Shown piece by piece: positions 7,305 to 14,992 of a DNA stretch of 64,000 nt. The notes beneath the pieces were generated by a model. It made no database searches. It was not told the DNA's origin and was given only the letters and a program-made list of their open reading frames with translations. The stretch lies in assembly GCF_018619475.1 (NCBI RefSeq), contig NZ_JAHFZG010000004.1, positions 1 to 64,000 of the forward strand, in the 5' to 3' direction. Made by a program: the position numbers and the translations under genes. This stretch comes from Rhodomicrobium sp. Az07 (lineage in GTDB: Bacteria; Pseudomonadota; Alphaproteobacteria; Rhizobiales; Rhodomicrobiaceae). How positions within the stretch are numbered: position 1 is the first letter of the stretch; each line of letters starts with the position of its first letter.

Positions 7305-8708
7305 TTATTTCCCCAAGGCATAGAAACTTGGCGTGTACTCCATATCGGGGCTGATAGCCTGTTTGAGGTCGTCGACGGTCGCACCGATCTCATCAAGCCA
7401 CCAGCTCAGCGTATCGACATAGGGCGCGATGAAGCCGTCGATGTCCGAGCATTGGGAGAAGGCGGACTTCCATCCAGTCAGGATGGCGACGGACTTCGCG
7501 AGGGACTGGATCGCGGCCTTCTTGTCGACCTCGACGGTCTTGGATAGCTTGAGAAACACGATCTCGCCGAGTTTCACTTCGAGGTCGTCGAGCTTTCCTA
7601 CAAGGTCCTCGTCGGCCGCAAGGGTCGGGGTGACCTGAAGCGAGCCGTCGACGAGTTGAATGTGGTGCCCCAGAAACTGAAATCCGTTGCTGGCCTCTGT
7701 CGCGGTCTTGAGCTTGAGTTTGAAAGTCCCGCCCGGGAGCTTCCCTATGGCCTCGGCGAGTGCATCGGTTTCCTCCGCGCAAAGCTCTGGGCTTTTTGCG
7801 AGAAGCAGGAAATCGTCAGCCAGATTGACGAGCTTCACATCCGGAGTGGGAGACCACTCCAGACCCGAAACCGTATAGGCGGCAACGACCGATGAACAAG
7901 CCGAGCCCTGGGGAATTCCCAGGCGGGCGGTGTCAAGCAACTGTGCAGAGGAAGCGAGGGGAGAATTCCAATAGGGATTCTTCCTGAGCTTCAAGCGCAC
8001 AGCCATGTGTCGTCCTGTGACGACATGCTCCACCACTTCATGCGGGAGCGGCAGTCCTTTCCCTTTCCCCGATTGGGGCGGTAGCCCCCCATTGGAGGGC
8101 GCTCCTGCCGTTGCCTGCTTGAAGGGCAGCTCGGAAAGCAGCTTCTCGAGTTCGAAGCTGCCAAAGAAGTCGGTGATGTCCAGATGCGCGACATGGACAT
8201 AACCTTGCGTGATGAAAGCCTTCGTCTGCTGGATCGCGGCCTGATAGCCGAGATGGGTATACTGGAAGGAGCGGGGCACAAAGAAGACGTCGAGCACGCG
8301 CTTGACGAGGTGCTGCGCCGTCCTGTGCCGCAAACCGTGATCGTGGATCATGCGATAGCCGCCGTTCGACTTCATGATCGGCCAGACCCGCACCGGTTCC
8401 GTGATGGGATGCCAAAGGTCGAGCGTGGTCGAGACCTCAAGGCATTCGTCGAGGGTCTTGCGTTTGGAGGCCGCGAGCTTCCGATTGGCGCTGAGGGCGG
8501 AGACGAGCTTTACGCCCTGATCGGTGAGAAGTGCGGTGACGGCTTCCTGCTTCGCCAGTTGGTCACAGCTCTGGATTGACTGAATGAGGTTCTGGGTCAG
8601 CTTTTTTGTGGTCCTGCGCGCGAGATCGATTTCCTTCCGCACCCGTTTTAAATAGGCGTCGGGAAGATTGTGTTCGAACGGAACGCCTTCGATCAGGGCA
8701 ACTGGCAC
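7305..8708 (-). CDS. Defence-type (non-intron) reverse transcriptase, 467 aa
   Basis: All core RT motifs are visible: a template-binding GGYRMI block (116-121), motif A HLDITDFFGSF with D177, motif B GIPQGS (264-269), motif C LADDFLLL with D298-D299, and a motif E-like FQFLGHHI near 343-350. The catalytic aspartate triad is complete, so it should polymerise DNA. No maturase, endonuclease or retron-type C-terminal VTG region is seen, which argues against a group II intron or classical retron and for an Abi/UG-type defence RT. The start is GTG 8708, with AAGGAGA close upstream (AAGGAAAGGAGAAGCGCG before GTG). It leads an operon with the SLOG/SLATT and PGDYG genes, and a structured RNA sits 33-85 nt upstream. 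The exact UG subclass cannot be assigned by eye. Confidence 0.88.
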   Translation of the reverse strand: MPVALIEGVPFEHNLPDAYLKRVRKEIDLARRTTKKLTQNLIQSIQSCDQLAKQEAVTALLTDQGVKLVSALSANRKLAASKRKTLDECLEVSTTLDLWHPITEPVRVWPIMKSNGGYRMIHDHGLRHRTAQHLVKRVLDVFFVPRSFQYTHLGYQAAIQQTKAFITQGYVHVAHLDITDFFGSFELEKLLSELPFKQATAGAPSNGGLPPQSGKGKGLPLPHEVVEHVVTGRHMAVRLKLRKNPYWNSPLASSAQLLDTARLGIPQGSACSSVVAAYTVSGLEWSPTPDVKLVNLADDFLLLAKSPELCAEETDALAEAIGKLPGGTFKLKLKTATEASNGFQFLGHHIQLVDGSLQVTPTLAADEDLVGKLDDLEVKLGEIVFLKLSKTVEVDKKAAIQSLAKSVAILTGWKSAFSQCSDIDGFIAPYVDTLSWWLDEIGATVDDLKQAISPDMEYTPSFYALGK

Positions 8709-8741
8709 CGCGCTTCTCCTTTCCTTGGAGTGCGCTCAAAG

Positions 8742-8793
8742 GGAGGTCGCGCACTTCCGTGCGCCTGCCGCTTTTTACAGCGGATCGACCTCC
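8742..8793 (-). ncRNA. Predicted three-way-junction RNA upstream of the reverse transcriptase
   Basis: Read on the minus strand, an outer helix GGAGGUCG / CGACCUCC (8786-8793 with 8742-8749) encloses two perfect hairpins. One is CCGCU-GUAAAA-AGCGG (8768-8783); the other is GCGCAC-GGAA-GUGCGC (8749-8764) with a GNRA tetraloop. The fold lies 33-85 nt before the RT start codon. Several defence RTs use a noncoding RNA encoded next to the RT as template or scaffold, so this could be that RNA or a 5'-UTR control element. Nothing on the plus strand ends here, so a simple terminator is unlikely. The boundaries given are only the fold. Confidence 0.5.
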
Positions 8794-9147
8794 TTGTCGC
8801 CACAGGCAGTGCGGTATCTACCCGGGTGGACTGCCGTGGTCAAGCTGGTTGATTGCTTGCCTTTGAAAAAAATGCACACTACGTTCCGCTCCAACAGACG
8901 CTGAGAAACGTCTCGGAATCCGCGCTTTGCGCTCCCGCAGGATCTCGATCAAGATCGGGCTTCTGATGTCTCCTCCCGCATGCTCGACCATTGAGCCAGA
9001 TATGCGGGGTGAGGACGGATCATCCCGAGTTCTCAGATGTCTGGCCATAGCCAAGGAGGGCACCGACATGAAAACTGTTCGGGGGCTCTCTATGTCTTTC
9101 GACAGGCGTGTCGGTGCCTCTCCATTTTTCAGGAAAGGCCTCCACAG
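8794..9147. other. Divergent intergenic region between RT and DUF3102-like gene
   Basis: About 350 bp without a convincing gene. The open frames across 8818-9321 are low-quality shadows. It holds one copy of a TCTACCCGGGTGGA near-palindrome at 8817-8830 and, presumably, the RT-operon promoter and any extension of the structured RNA. Confidence 0.5.
8817..8830. promoter_or_regulatory. Near-perfect CTACCCGGGTAG-type palindrome, copy 1
   Basis: TCTACCCGGGTGGA differs at one position from the perfect 14-bp palindrome at 10044-10057. This copy lies 317 bp upstream of the DUF3102-like gene and 109 bp upstream of the RT start, in the divergent control region. A dimeric DNA-binding protein is the likely user; which one is unknown. 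Confidence 0.4.
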
Positions 9148-10032
9148 ATGCCAGTCAATATCACCAGAAAGAAAATGCCCGCCGCGCCCGACAATGCCGT
9201 CGTCCCTATTGGTCACGATGCGCTTGTCGAAGCGGCGCTTCAAACTGAGGGGCCGCAGACGAGCCTTCCCGCGCCTGCCGGATGGACCGAGCCCTACAGC
9301 GAACTTGGCGACCTCGTTCATGAAATCGAGAACGCAGATCTCGACGAGACCCTCAGCGATATCGACTCCTCGGCAAATCTTTACGACAAGACGGCCTTCC
9401 GGCTGGGCGGTCGGCTATCGCTCGTGAAACGAAAAGGCTGGTTCGCTCCTCACTCGTCCTTCAATGAATGGCTCGAGAAGGGAAAGAGCATCAAGCGGGC
9501 GAGAGCGTACGCCTTGATGCGCATCTACGACGTCCTTTCGAATTGCAAGATTTCTGCCGCGCAGCTTGACGCCATCGGCTGGACCAAGCTGCGGGCGATC
9601 TCAGGCGTCCTTACCCCCGAAAACGCAGCGGAGTGGCTTGAGGCGGCAGAAGAGATGTCGAGGGGTGATCTCAACGAACTCGTCCGGAAGGCGAAAGCGA
9701 AAGGCAAGAGCCTGGAAGGCGGCGAGGAGCAAAAACAGGCCAAGACCTTCCGCCTTTATCAGGGACAGGCCGAAATTGTAGAGTTGGCTCTCGAAAGGGC
9801 TAAGGCTCAAAGCGGCACGAAGAACGACAACGCCGCCCTTGAGCTTGTTTGCGGCGACTTCATGGGCAGCATGACGATCGAGGAGCGGCTGAAGTACCAG
9901 GACCCCGATGTTCTCCTGCAGAAACTTGCGACCGCTGCTGCCTCCTGCGGCCCTGATGTAGCTATGGCCGCCATTGAAGTCCTCCAGGAACACCTTGCCA
10001 TGCATCAGCAGACCGACCTGATAGTGAAATAG
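9148..10032 (+). CDS. DUF3102-like protein (294 aa), probable plasmid/phage-type DNA-binding protein
   Basis: The central part reads KTAFRLGGRLSLVKRKGWF, then FNEWLEKGKSIKRARAYALM. This resembles the DUF3102-type pattern (a long helix, W..WL..., then an R/A-rich helix like an HTH recognition helix) common on phages and conjugative elements. A helical C-terminus follows, rich in K, E and A, with a glutamine-rich linker. I chose ATG 9148 because AGGAAAGG sits about 9 bases upstream; the longer frame from 9037 has no homology-like sequence. The gene is divergent from the RT operon and is followed 11 bp later by a perfect TCTACCCGGGTAGA palindrome. Function is not established. Confidence 0.5.
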   Translation: MPVNITRKKMPAAPDNAVVPIGHDALVEAALQTEGPQTSLPAPAGWTEPYSELGDLVHEIENADLDETLSDIDSSANLYDKTAFRLGGRLSLVKRKGWFAPHSSFNEWLEKGKSIKRARAYALMRIYDVLSNCKISAAQLDAIGWTKLRAISGVLTPENAAEWLEAAEEMSRGDLNELVRKAKAKGKSLEGGEEQKQAKTFRLYQGQAEIVELALERAKAQSGTKNDNAALELVCGDFMGSMTIEERLKYQDPDVLLQKLATAAASCGPDVAMAAIEVLQEHLAMHQQTDLIVK

Positions 10033-10043
10033 GGCTGGCAGAA

Positions 10044-10057
10044 TCTACCCGGGTAGA
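10044..10057. promoter_or_regulatory. Perfect 14-bp palindrome TCTACCCGGGTAGA, copy 2
   Basis: This perfect palindrome starts 11 bp after the stop of the DUF3102-like gene. With copy 1 at 8817 it brackets that gene. It is too short and loopless for a terminator, so I read it as a protein-binding site. Confidence 0.45.
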
Positions 10058-10183
10058 CGCAGGCGGCGCACCGTCGCCTGCGCTTATCGCTTCGGTTCGG
10101 GCGGTTGCCCCGCTGGGATGCCTTGGCCGAGCGTTGCAAGATCGCATTTGAGCGCCCGGCAGAGCCTGATCAACGCCAGAACC

Positions 10184-10622
10184 ATGACCTTCGATGAGTT
10201 TGAGAAGGCCGTGTCGCGGGGACGGGGTGCGCCACGACAGCTTTATGACTTCAACCGCGAGCGCCCCGACGCTCTGGCGGAGGCTTCCTTCATCGACGCG
10301 GTGTCGCTCAATCTCCGTGGCGGGCGGATGCTCGCCATCGTGCTCGGCGACGGCATTCGCGGCGGCGCTCGGCGCGCTCCTGCAAAGTCATGCGGGCGTG
10401 CATTTCGCCTTCGCGCTGGTCGAGTTGGCGACGTGGAAAAGCGGCACCGGCGACATCCTTGTGGTTCCGGGCATCCTCGCGAAAACGCTGATAATCGAAC
10501 GCGGCGTGGTCCGGATCGAGGGGAGCGCTGCCACAATCCATCCGGTGCCTACACCTGTCAAAGGCCCCCAGTCGATTAGCTCGGCGGATTTCTGGGAGAA
10601 TATTCCGGCGCGCGATCCCGCC
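10184..10622 (+). pseudogene. Broken hypothetical gene (DGIR-type conserved protein), one frameshift, C-terminus lost
   Basis: From ATG 10184 the frame reads MTFDEFEKAVSRGRGAPRQL and, further on, a GRMLAIVLGDGIR block. Near 10365 the meaning continues in another phase as ALGALLQSHAGVHFAFALVE and DILVVPGILAKTLIIERGVV. Together these resemble a conserved but uncharacterised family in which MLIVAGDGIREG is followed by HAGLHFTF..VEL and LIQPRVLARTVIIERGVV; this is recalled, not searched. After about 10622 the sequence switches to an HNH-type protein, so the C-terminus has been deleted. No function can be assigned. Confidence 0.6.
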
Positions 10623-11367
10623 TTAGTGCCTGAATCTCTGGGAAATCGACAGCATGTTTTGCCGAAGGGCATCGTATGCGACGGTTGTAACAATTACTTT
10701 TCTAGAAAGGTCGAAAACCGTTTCTGGATCTGCCAGCCGTTCGACAGTTGCGTTTCCAGCAGGACCTTGAAAGCAAGCGCGGCAATATCCCATCGATAAC
10801 CGGGTTAATAGCACCGGATATACCGGCACTGCTTACGCGATATCCGAAGTATGATTTCACGTCGGTTCAGGTGTCGGAGCCGGATCTCGCGAAAATTCTC
10901 CAGGCCAAGGAAGGAACGATGCTGTTTCCACTGGCCAGAGACCTCCCCGACACGCAAGTTGTCTCGCGATTCTTAGCGAAGATCGCTCTGGAAGCAATGG
11001 CCTTGCGCCTGGTCGATTTCCCACAAGGTATCACCTATCTCTGTGACGAGGCGCAGCTTGACGTTCTGCACGATCATGCCAGGAAGGGTTATATCAGCCC
11101 TTGGCCCGTTCACATCAGGACCATTTATCATCAAAACGGAAAGACTTTTGGGCTCGAGGGCAAAGCAGAACAGATCGTCCACGAGTTCGGTTTTCTTGTT
11201 ACCGAGCAAAGCGAATGGTTCTTGTCTTGACGATATTCGGGGTGGAGTTTTCGATCAACATGGGCGGACCTGAATTTTCCGGCTATCGGCGTTGGCTTGA
11301 ACAGACTGGCGGTCTTAGTCCACTGTACACCGACAGGCATGGCGGCCTAGCTACGATGCCCAAATAG
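10623..11367 (+). pseudogene. HNH endonuclease-like remnant, N-terminus deleted, two frameshifts
   Basis: LVPESLGNRQHVLPKGIVCD followed by CNNYFSRKVE is the H..PxSLG...LPKG.VCxxCNxYF..KvE core of HNH-type nucleases. Homology then jumps phase near 10730 into LPAVRQLRFQQDLESKRG and FLAKIALEAMALRL, and again near 11215 into IFGVEFSINMGGPEF ending at 11367. The N-terminal zinc-binding part is missing because the frame is fused to the preceding remnant. With two frameshifts and a truncated start it cannot make an intact enzyme. Confidence 0.65.
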
Positions 11368-11394
11368 CAACGCCACCTCCGTTGGTGAAACGAA

Positions 11395-13005
11395 CTACCA
11401 ATCGAGAAACATTACGATATCCGGATGTTCGTTCAAGGGGACAATGAACAGAGGGACACTGAGAGCCAGCGCCGCACGATAGGCCGCAAGTACGGACCGC
11501 TCTTGATGTTCAGCAAGCTCTTCATGTGATCGGGTCGGTCTCGTTCTCCGTGTGTCAGATAAACGTCGCAAGGCGATCTTTTCTACGTCATCGACCAGGA
11601 CAACGAAGCGGGAAACATCGATCGCCGAAAAAACCGAAGGCGAAATTTCCACGAGGCCATCAGGGGTGTCTATGACGGTGTGACCGTCGAGAACGACCAA
11701 TCCATCTTCCGGAGCGTATCTCATGAAGCCGGATATCAGAAGGGCCTGGTTGTCGTCGATATTTCCCTCGCGCAGAAGATCGTGGGCGACAGGTTTGCCT
11801 TGGCGCTCCCGCCTCTCCGCCTTGATGAGATCACTGGCCTGCAAGTGCTGGAAAACAAGCCTTCGTCGTGCATTCTCGTTGCCCGGCCGTCGCGGACCTC
11901 CCTCCACCCCAAGCGCTCCGAATAGATTCAACTGTTTCTGCTGCATGAGATCTGGGTAGAGGATATCGTGGTAGTCCTCTTTAATCGGGATACCGAACGC
12001 CGCGGTGTCCGGCACGATAGGAAAGCGCGGATAATTCAGCCGATGGACATCAAAGTGATTGTCGCCATCTATCGGCGTGGGAGCGCGCATACCCATGCGT
12101 TTTTCATAGACCCTCTCACCGTCCTTTTTTGTCGCGGTATGCCTGAACCCGAAATACTCAAGCAAATCGATTAGGGAGGTCTGCCCCTCATACGTGGTGA
12201 CATAGACGAGGTCATATTTGTTCTTCTGAGCGAACCAGAAGACCTTCTTCAAAAGCAGCTCACCGAGCTTGAGGCCGCGTCTATCCGGCCGAACCTTGAA
12301 CGTGCAGATCTTCAGTATCTTGTTGGCTTTTTCAGTCGCGTCGGTGTCCGAGCCGATCTCATCCTTTCTGACGAGAAGGCCGGCAATTCCGTCGTCTTCG
12401 ATGATCCAGCAAAGACGACGCTGCTTTACACATTTTTCCGTCCACCATTTATCGAAACCCGGATAGTCCTCGCGCAGACTGTCAAAGATGATGTCCGTCA
12501 GAGGTATCGCATGAGCGGCGACCTCATCGATGAAACGCACCGGCGCTTCGATCGGCTCATAGGTCGTTCGAAGGAGGTAAACGGCGTCTGCTACATAGAG
12601 CACCCGGCGACCGAGTTCTCGAGAATGGCGCCTGGCCCGCTCGTGAAGGCCTCTGTCCTGGCTGACAAGAAAGTCCACGGCGCCGATATGAAGCGCATGT
12701 AGTAGGGTGGCATCAACTATGTCGTTGTGCTTCGGAAGGGGCCCGAATTCGTTCGAAAGATCCGCGGTGGTCAAGCCGCGGACTTTAGATAGAGTTTGAA
12801 ATTTCTCGAGCTTACTCAGAGATATCGCCCGGCGGGCCGTATCCTTGTCGCGGCCAACATCGTCGCGCGCCGCCTCGTGCACGAAGATATCGACCTTGTG
12901 CTTGGCAGCGAGGCTTGTCAGTGCAGAAAAGGCCGGCTCTACGGTTTTATTGTCTTCAAGATGAATAATTACATTCGTATCAATCAGATATGTTTGTGTG
13001 CTCAT
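11395..13005 (-). CDS. PIN-GNAT protein with an adenylate-kinase-like C-terminal segment lacking a P-loop (536 aa)
   Basis: Residues 1-150 form a PIN nuclease domain: TYLIDTNVIIHLED with D9, a DIVDATLLHAL block and LVSQDRGL supply the acidic residues. Residues ~190-310 are a GNAT acetyltransferase with TFKVRPDRRGLKLGELLLKK as the acetyl-CoA loop. From ~375 the sequence (HLQASDLIKAERR, LVVLDGHTVIDT, a VVLVDDVEKIALRR block, DTRRTRPTRSHEELAEHQ) resembles the rear part of a small P-loop kinase, yet no GxxGxGK[ST] is present. The junction follows LFGALGVEGGPRRPGN, which in related PIN-GNAT proteins, as I recall, leads into another domain. I infer an in-frame fusion by deletion. ATG 13005 overlaps the XRE-ASCH gene by 26 bp, suggesting a toxin-antitoxin-like operon. 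A longer start at 13068 adds an unlikely tail. Confidence 0.7.
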   Translation of the reverse strand: MSTQTYLIDTNVIIHLEDNKTVEPAFSALTSLAAKHKVDIFVHEAARDDVGRDKDTARRAISLSKLEKFQTLSKVRGLTTADLSNEFGPLPKHNDIVDATLLHALHIGAVDFLVSQDRGLHERARRHSRELGRRVLYVADAVYLLRTTYEPIEAPVRFIDEVAAHAIPLTDIIFDSLREDYPGFDKWWTEKCVKQRRLCWIIEDDGIAGLLVRKDEIGSDTDATEKANKILKICTFKVRPDRRGLKLGELLLKKVFWFAQKNKYDLVYVTTYEGQTSLIDLLEYFGFRHTATKKDGERVYEKRMGMRAPTPIDGDNHFDVHRLNYPRFPIVPDTAAFGIPIKEDYHDILYPDLMQQKQLNLFGALGVEGGPRRPGNENARRRLVFQHLQASDLIKAERRERQGKPVAHDLLREGNIDDNQALLISGFMRYAPEDGLVVLDGHTVIDTPDGLVEISPSVFSAIDVSRFVVLVDDVEKIALRRLSDTRRTRPTRSHEELAEHQERSVLAAYRAALALSVPLFIVPLNEHPDIVMFLDW

Positions 13006-13774
13006 TCCGGAGCGCCTTCTGAAGCTCGGGCTTCGCGTAGAGGAAAGACTGCGGAGCCTTAAATCCAAATCGCTCCTTCAATTCAGGCAATGTCAACGGC
13101 CTCGTAAATCGGCGTGGCATCGACAGTTTTAGTGCAAAGCCTTCTTCCAGGCCACTAAAGTACTCGTAAAAAGCGGCTTTCCTGATTGATGCAGATCGAC
13201 CGTGCTTTTTCCAGAGGGCAGAGAGTTCAAGGCGTTCAACGCTCTCAATTTTAATTGCGCCCACCAAAGCCATTTCTGGCGACGTGGAATAAATATAAGC
13301 AGTAGCGCCGGGAGCCACTGACAAGGGGAAACGCCGTCGCAGCTCGATGGTCTTAACGCCATCAAATATCTTGCCCGAAAAGTTCGGCTTTATGCTGATA
13401 ACGATGTCCCGGTTTGCAGGGTGGGCATCGTCGCGATTGCCAAAAATCGGAAGGACATACTGATCGTCGTCGGCAACGGTCCCGCCAAGCTCGGCCTGGA
13501 TCCGTACTCCGAACTCCGAATGAACTGGAAATGCTGCATCGATGCGCAAGCTGGCACCGAGAGCCTCGACATAGCGCTGCAACGAGGAGATCTGGACATC
13601 GCCTCGCTGTTCTATCTTGGAGATCGCCGCTTGGCCGACACCTAAACGTTTGGCCATCTCAAGTTGGGTAAAGCCCGCAGCCTGCCTCAACGCCCTGAGA
13701 GATTGACCCACGACGCGTCCCGCGTCGCCATCGCCAACCCGGACGGCGTCAACAAATTCGCGCTCACCCGACAT
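12980..13774 (-). CDS. XRE-family HTH regulator fused to an ASCH (PUA-like) domain (264 aa)
   Basis: An XRE helix-turn-helix occupies about residues 18-75 (SLRALRQAAGFTQLEMAKRL, then GVGQAAISKIEQR). The second half, with VISIKPNFSGKIFDGVKTIE, LRRRFPLSV and YIYSTSPEMALVGAIKIE, is an ASCH-type beta-barrel predicted to bind RNA or modified nucleotides. The pairing with a PIN-GNAT protein downstream (26-bp overlap) looks like an antitoxin/regulator with its toxin. I prefer ATG 13774 to upstream ATGs because it sits 25 bp from a 30-bp perfect palindrome that would lie inside the coding region if the 13900 start were used. Autoregulation through that palindrome is likely. Confidence 0.75.
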   Translation of the reverse strand: MSGEREFVDAVRVGDGDAGRVVGQSLRALRQAAGFTQLEMAKRLGVGQAAISKIEQRGDVQISSLQRYVEALGASLRIDAAFPVHSEFGVRIQAELGGTVADDDQYVLPIFGNRDDAHPANRDIVISIKPNFSGKIFDGVKTIELRRRFPLSVAPGATAYIYSTSPEMALVGAIKIESVERLELSALWKKHGRSASIRKAAFYEYFSGLEEGFALKLSMPRRFTRPLTLPELKERFGFKAPQSFLYAKPELQKALRNEHTNISD

Positions 13775-13799
13775 TATTGCTGCTCTCCGAATCATATTG

Positions 13800-13829
13800 C
13801 TATGATATTCCTTTAAAGGAATATCATAG
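13800..13829. promoter_or_regulatory. 30-bp perfect palindrome, probable XRE operator
   Basis: CTATGATATTCCTTT is followed directly by its exact reverse complement, with no loop, spanning 13800-13829. It lies 26-55 bp upstream of the XRE-ASCH start, where a promoter would be, and is far more AT-rich than its surroundings. This is the expected form of a repressor-dimer operator for an autoregulated XRE gene. Confidence 0.75.
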
Positions 13830-14193
13830 TGCCTACAAGGTTGCGCAGGATACAAAGTGATCGCATTTTTGCCTGAGCCGGCAAGCCAAGAACCCGCCAA
13901 CGGCTGAGGAAGAGATGGAGAAGGCCCGCGGCAGTGTAGATTTAAACCTACACTTGGTCGGGGTGCAGACTTGAGTACCGATTGGGTCTATTTCAAAGCA
14001 TGATTTCGATAGTGAAGTTCTCATCTTCACTTTCTATGGTGCGCCAAATCTTAATGGGATCAATGCGTTAGCACTCCCAACCCTCGAAAATCCTCCCTTT
14101 GAAGCTCATCGGGTATTCTGGAGATCCCAAACCTTTCTGGACGGCGTTTCTCCGCCGTGCCGCGGGTTGCGAGCAGCGTGGCGATGGCATGGC
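13830..14193. other. Intergenic stretch left of the integrase relic
   Basis: No gene is supported here. A small hairpin AGTGTAG/CTACACT (13933-13954) is visible, and AGTGAAG...CTTCACT recurs near 14014. Plus- and minus-strand frames are short and lack recognisable motifs. Confidence 0.5.
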
Positions 14194-14465
14194 CTAGGTG
14201 CCAACGAAGCAGGTTGCGTGGTGTCTGTCATCAAATGCCGCCGAACATGGACAGTCCACGCGCACCGCGCCGATCTTCCTCAACCCATGCGGCGCGCATT
14301 GCGGCAGTCCGGCCTCCCTGCACCACTCGCGAAAAATGTTGCCGAAGCCCGCCGCGCTGTGCGGCTTTCCGTAGGCCGCCAGGTCTCCGCCCCGAGCGCG
14401 CTCGCATCGAGGACGGCGCGAAGCTGCGGCAGGATCGGCAACGTCAGAACTTTCGCGCCGTTCAA
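14194..14465 (-). pseudogene. Tyrosine recombinase (integrase) fragment, C-terminal catalytic region, frameshifted
   Basis: On the minus strand one phase gives KVLTLPILPQLRAVLDASAL and the next gives GKPHSAAGFGNIFREWCREA followed by GLPQCAPHGLRK. This is the H-x-x-R region of phage-type tyrosine recombinases. A frameshift near 14380 joins the two pieces. The piece directly N-terminal to it in intact integrases lies adjacent but on the opposite strand, so the gene has been broken by an inversion. Not functional. Confidence 0.7.
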
Positions 14466-14530
14466 TGGCGATCATGCTTTATCTTGGCGTGCGCCGCTCG
14501 GATGCCGTGCGGATTGGCAAGAAGCACGAG
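14462..14530 (+). pseudogene. Tyrosine recombinase fragment, inverted relative to its neighbour
   Basis: The plus strand reads AIMLYLGVRRSDAVRIGKKH. This is the conserved ML.TG.RR.D.V.L catalytic-arginine block of integrases and normally precedes the LTLP...HGLRK region by about 30 residues. Here that region is on the other strand, immediately to the left. The fragment is only about 22 codons long. Confidence 0.6.
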
Positions 14531-14700
14531 AGCAGGGCAGCGTTACGAGAGCCTCATGCGTGACTACGGGATGGCGCCGACGCGCAACAATCGCGGCATT
14601 GCGCATGAGAACGGGTCCGTTGAAAGCCATGAAACGCGTCTTCGCGAGTCCGCGCGGCGGCGTGCTGCGCTACGATTCCGTTCTCGTCGACTCATCGGAC
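14531..14700 (+). pseudogene. IS21 family transposase (IstA) fragment
   Basis: The plus-strand peptide RYESLMRDYGMAPTRNNRGI followed by AHENGSVESHETRLRES matches the H-Y-G-x-x-PTRNNxGxxHENGxxES block of IS21 IstA transposases. It joins the integrase fragment without a gap and fades after about 14700. It is a relic, too short to be active, and belongs to a cluster of mobile-element debris at the left edge of the kdp island. Confidence 0.65.
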
Positions 14701-14729
14701 GGCGATCACACGGCCAGTTTTTGGCGGTC

Positions 14730-14744
14730 TGGCGGAGGGGGTGG
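14730..14744 (+). repeat. 15-bp direct repeat of the tRNA-Ser 3' end (candidate left attachment site)
   Basis: TGGCGGAGGGGGTGG here is identical to 30749-30763, the 3' terminus (including CCA) of tRNA-Ser(UGA), in the same orientation. It lies between the integrase/IS21 debris and kdpF. Identity stops exactly at 15 bp on both sides. This is the expected signature of an island that integrated at the tRNA 3' end. Confidence 0.55.
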
Positions 14745-14892
14745 ACCTGATATCCGACCTTCTCCATATCAAGTTATTGAACTTAAACAGTTTTTACGGA
14801 GATCTTATTCCGGTGGCCTGAACTTCACATGGCGGCTTTACGCCCATCAAGCGCAGATATCCAAAAGGAAACGGTATCTGGAGGTTTGATAC

Positions 14893-14982
14893 ATGGGCTT
14901 CGATCTCGTGCTCGGCGGCATCGTTGCCGCAGCGCTCCTTGTCTACCTGCTGGCTGTGCTCTTGCGGCCGGAACGGTTCTGA
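14893..14982 (+). CDS. kdpF: KdpF, small subunit of the K+-transporting ATPase (29 aa)
   Basis: This single-helix peptide begins [20 protein letters not shown] and ends LLRPERF, the characteristic tail of KdpF, a stabilising subunit of the high-affinity K+ pump. It is too short for ordinary gene finders. GGAGG lies 9 bases upstream of the ATG. The kdpB start follows 10 bp after the stop. Confidence 0.85.
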   Translation: MGFDLVLGGIVAAALLVYLLAVLLRPERF

Positions 14983-14992
14983 GGAGCGTGGC

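Noticed and set aside
7305-8708. Retron or group II intron origin of the RT
   Set aside because: No maturase or endonuclease domain and no retron C-terminal VTG; the VTG at 230-232 lies between motifs A and B and is not the retron signature.
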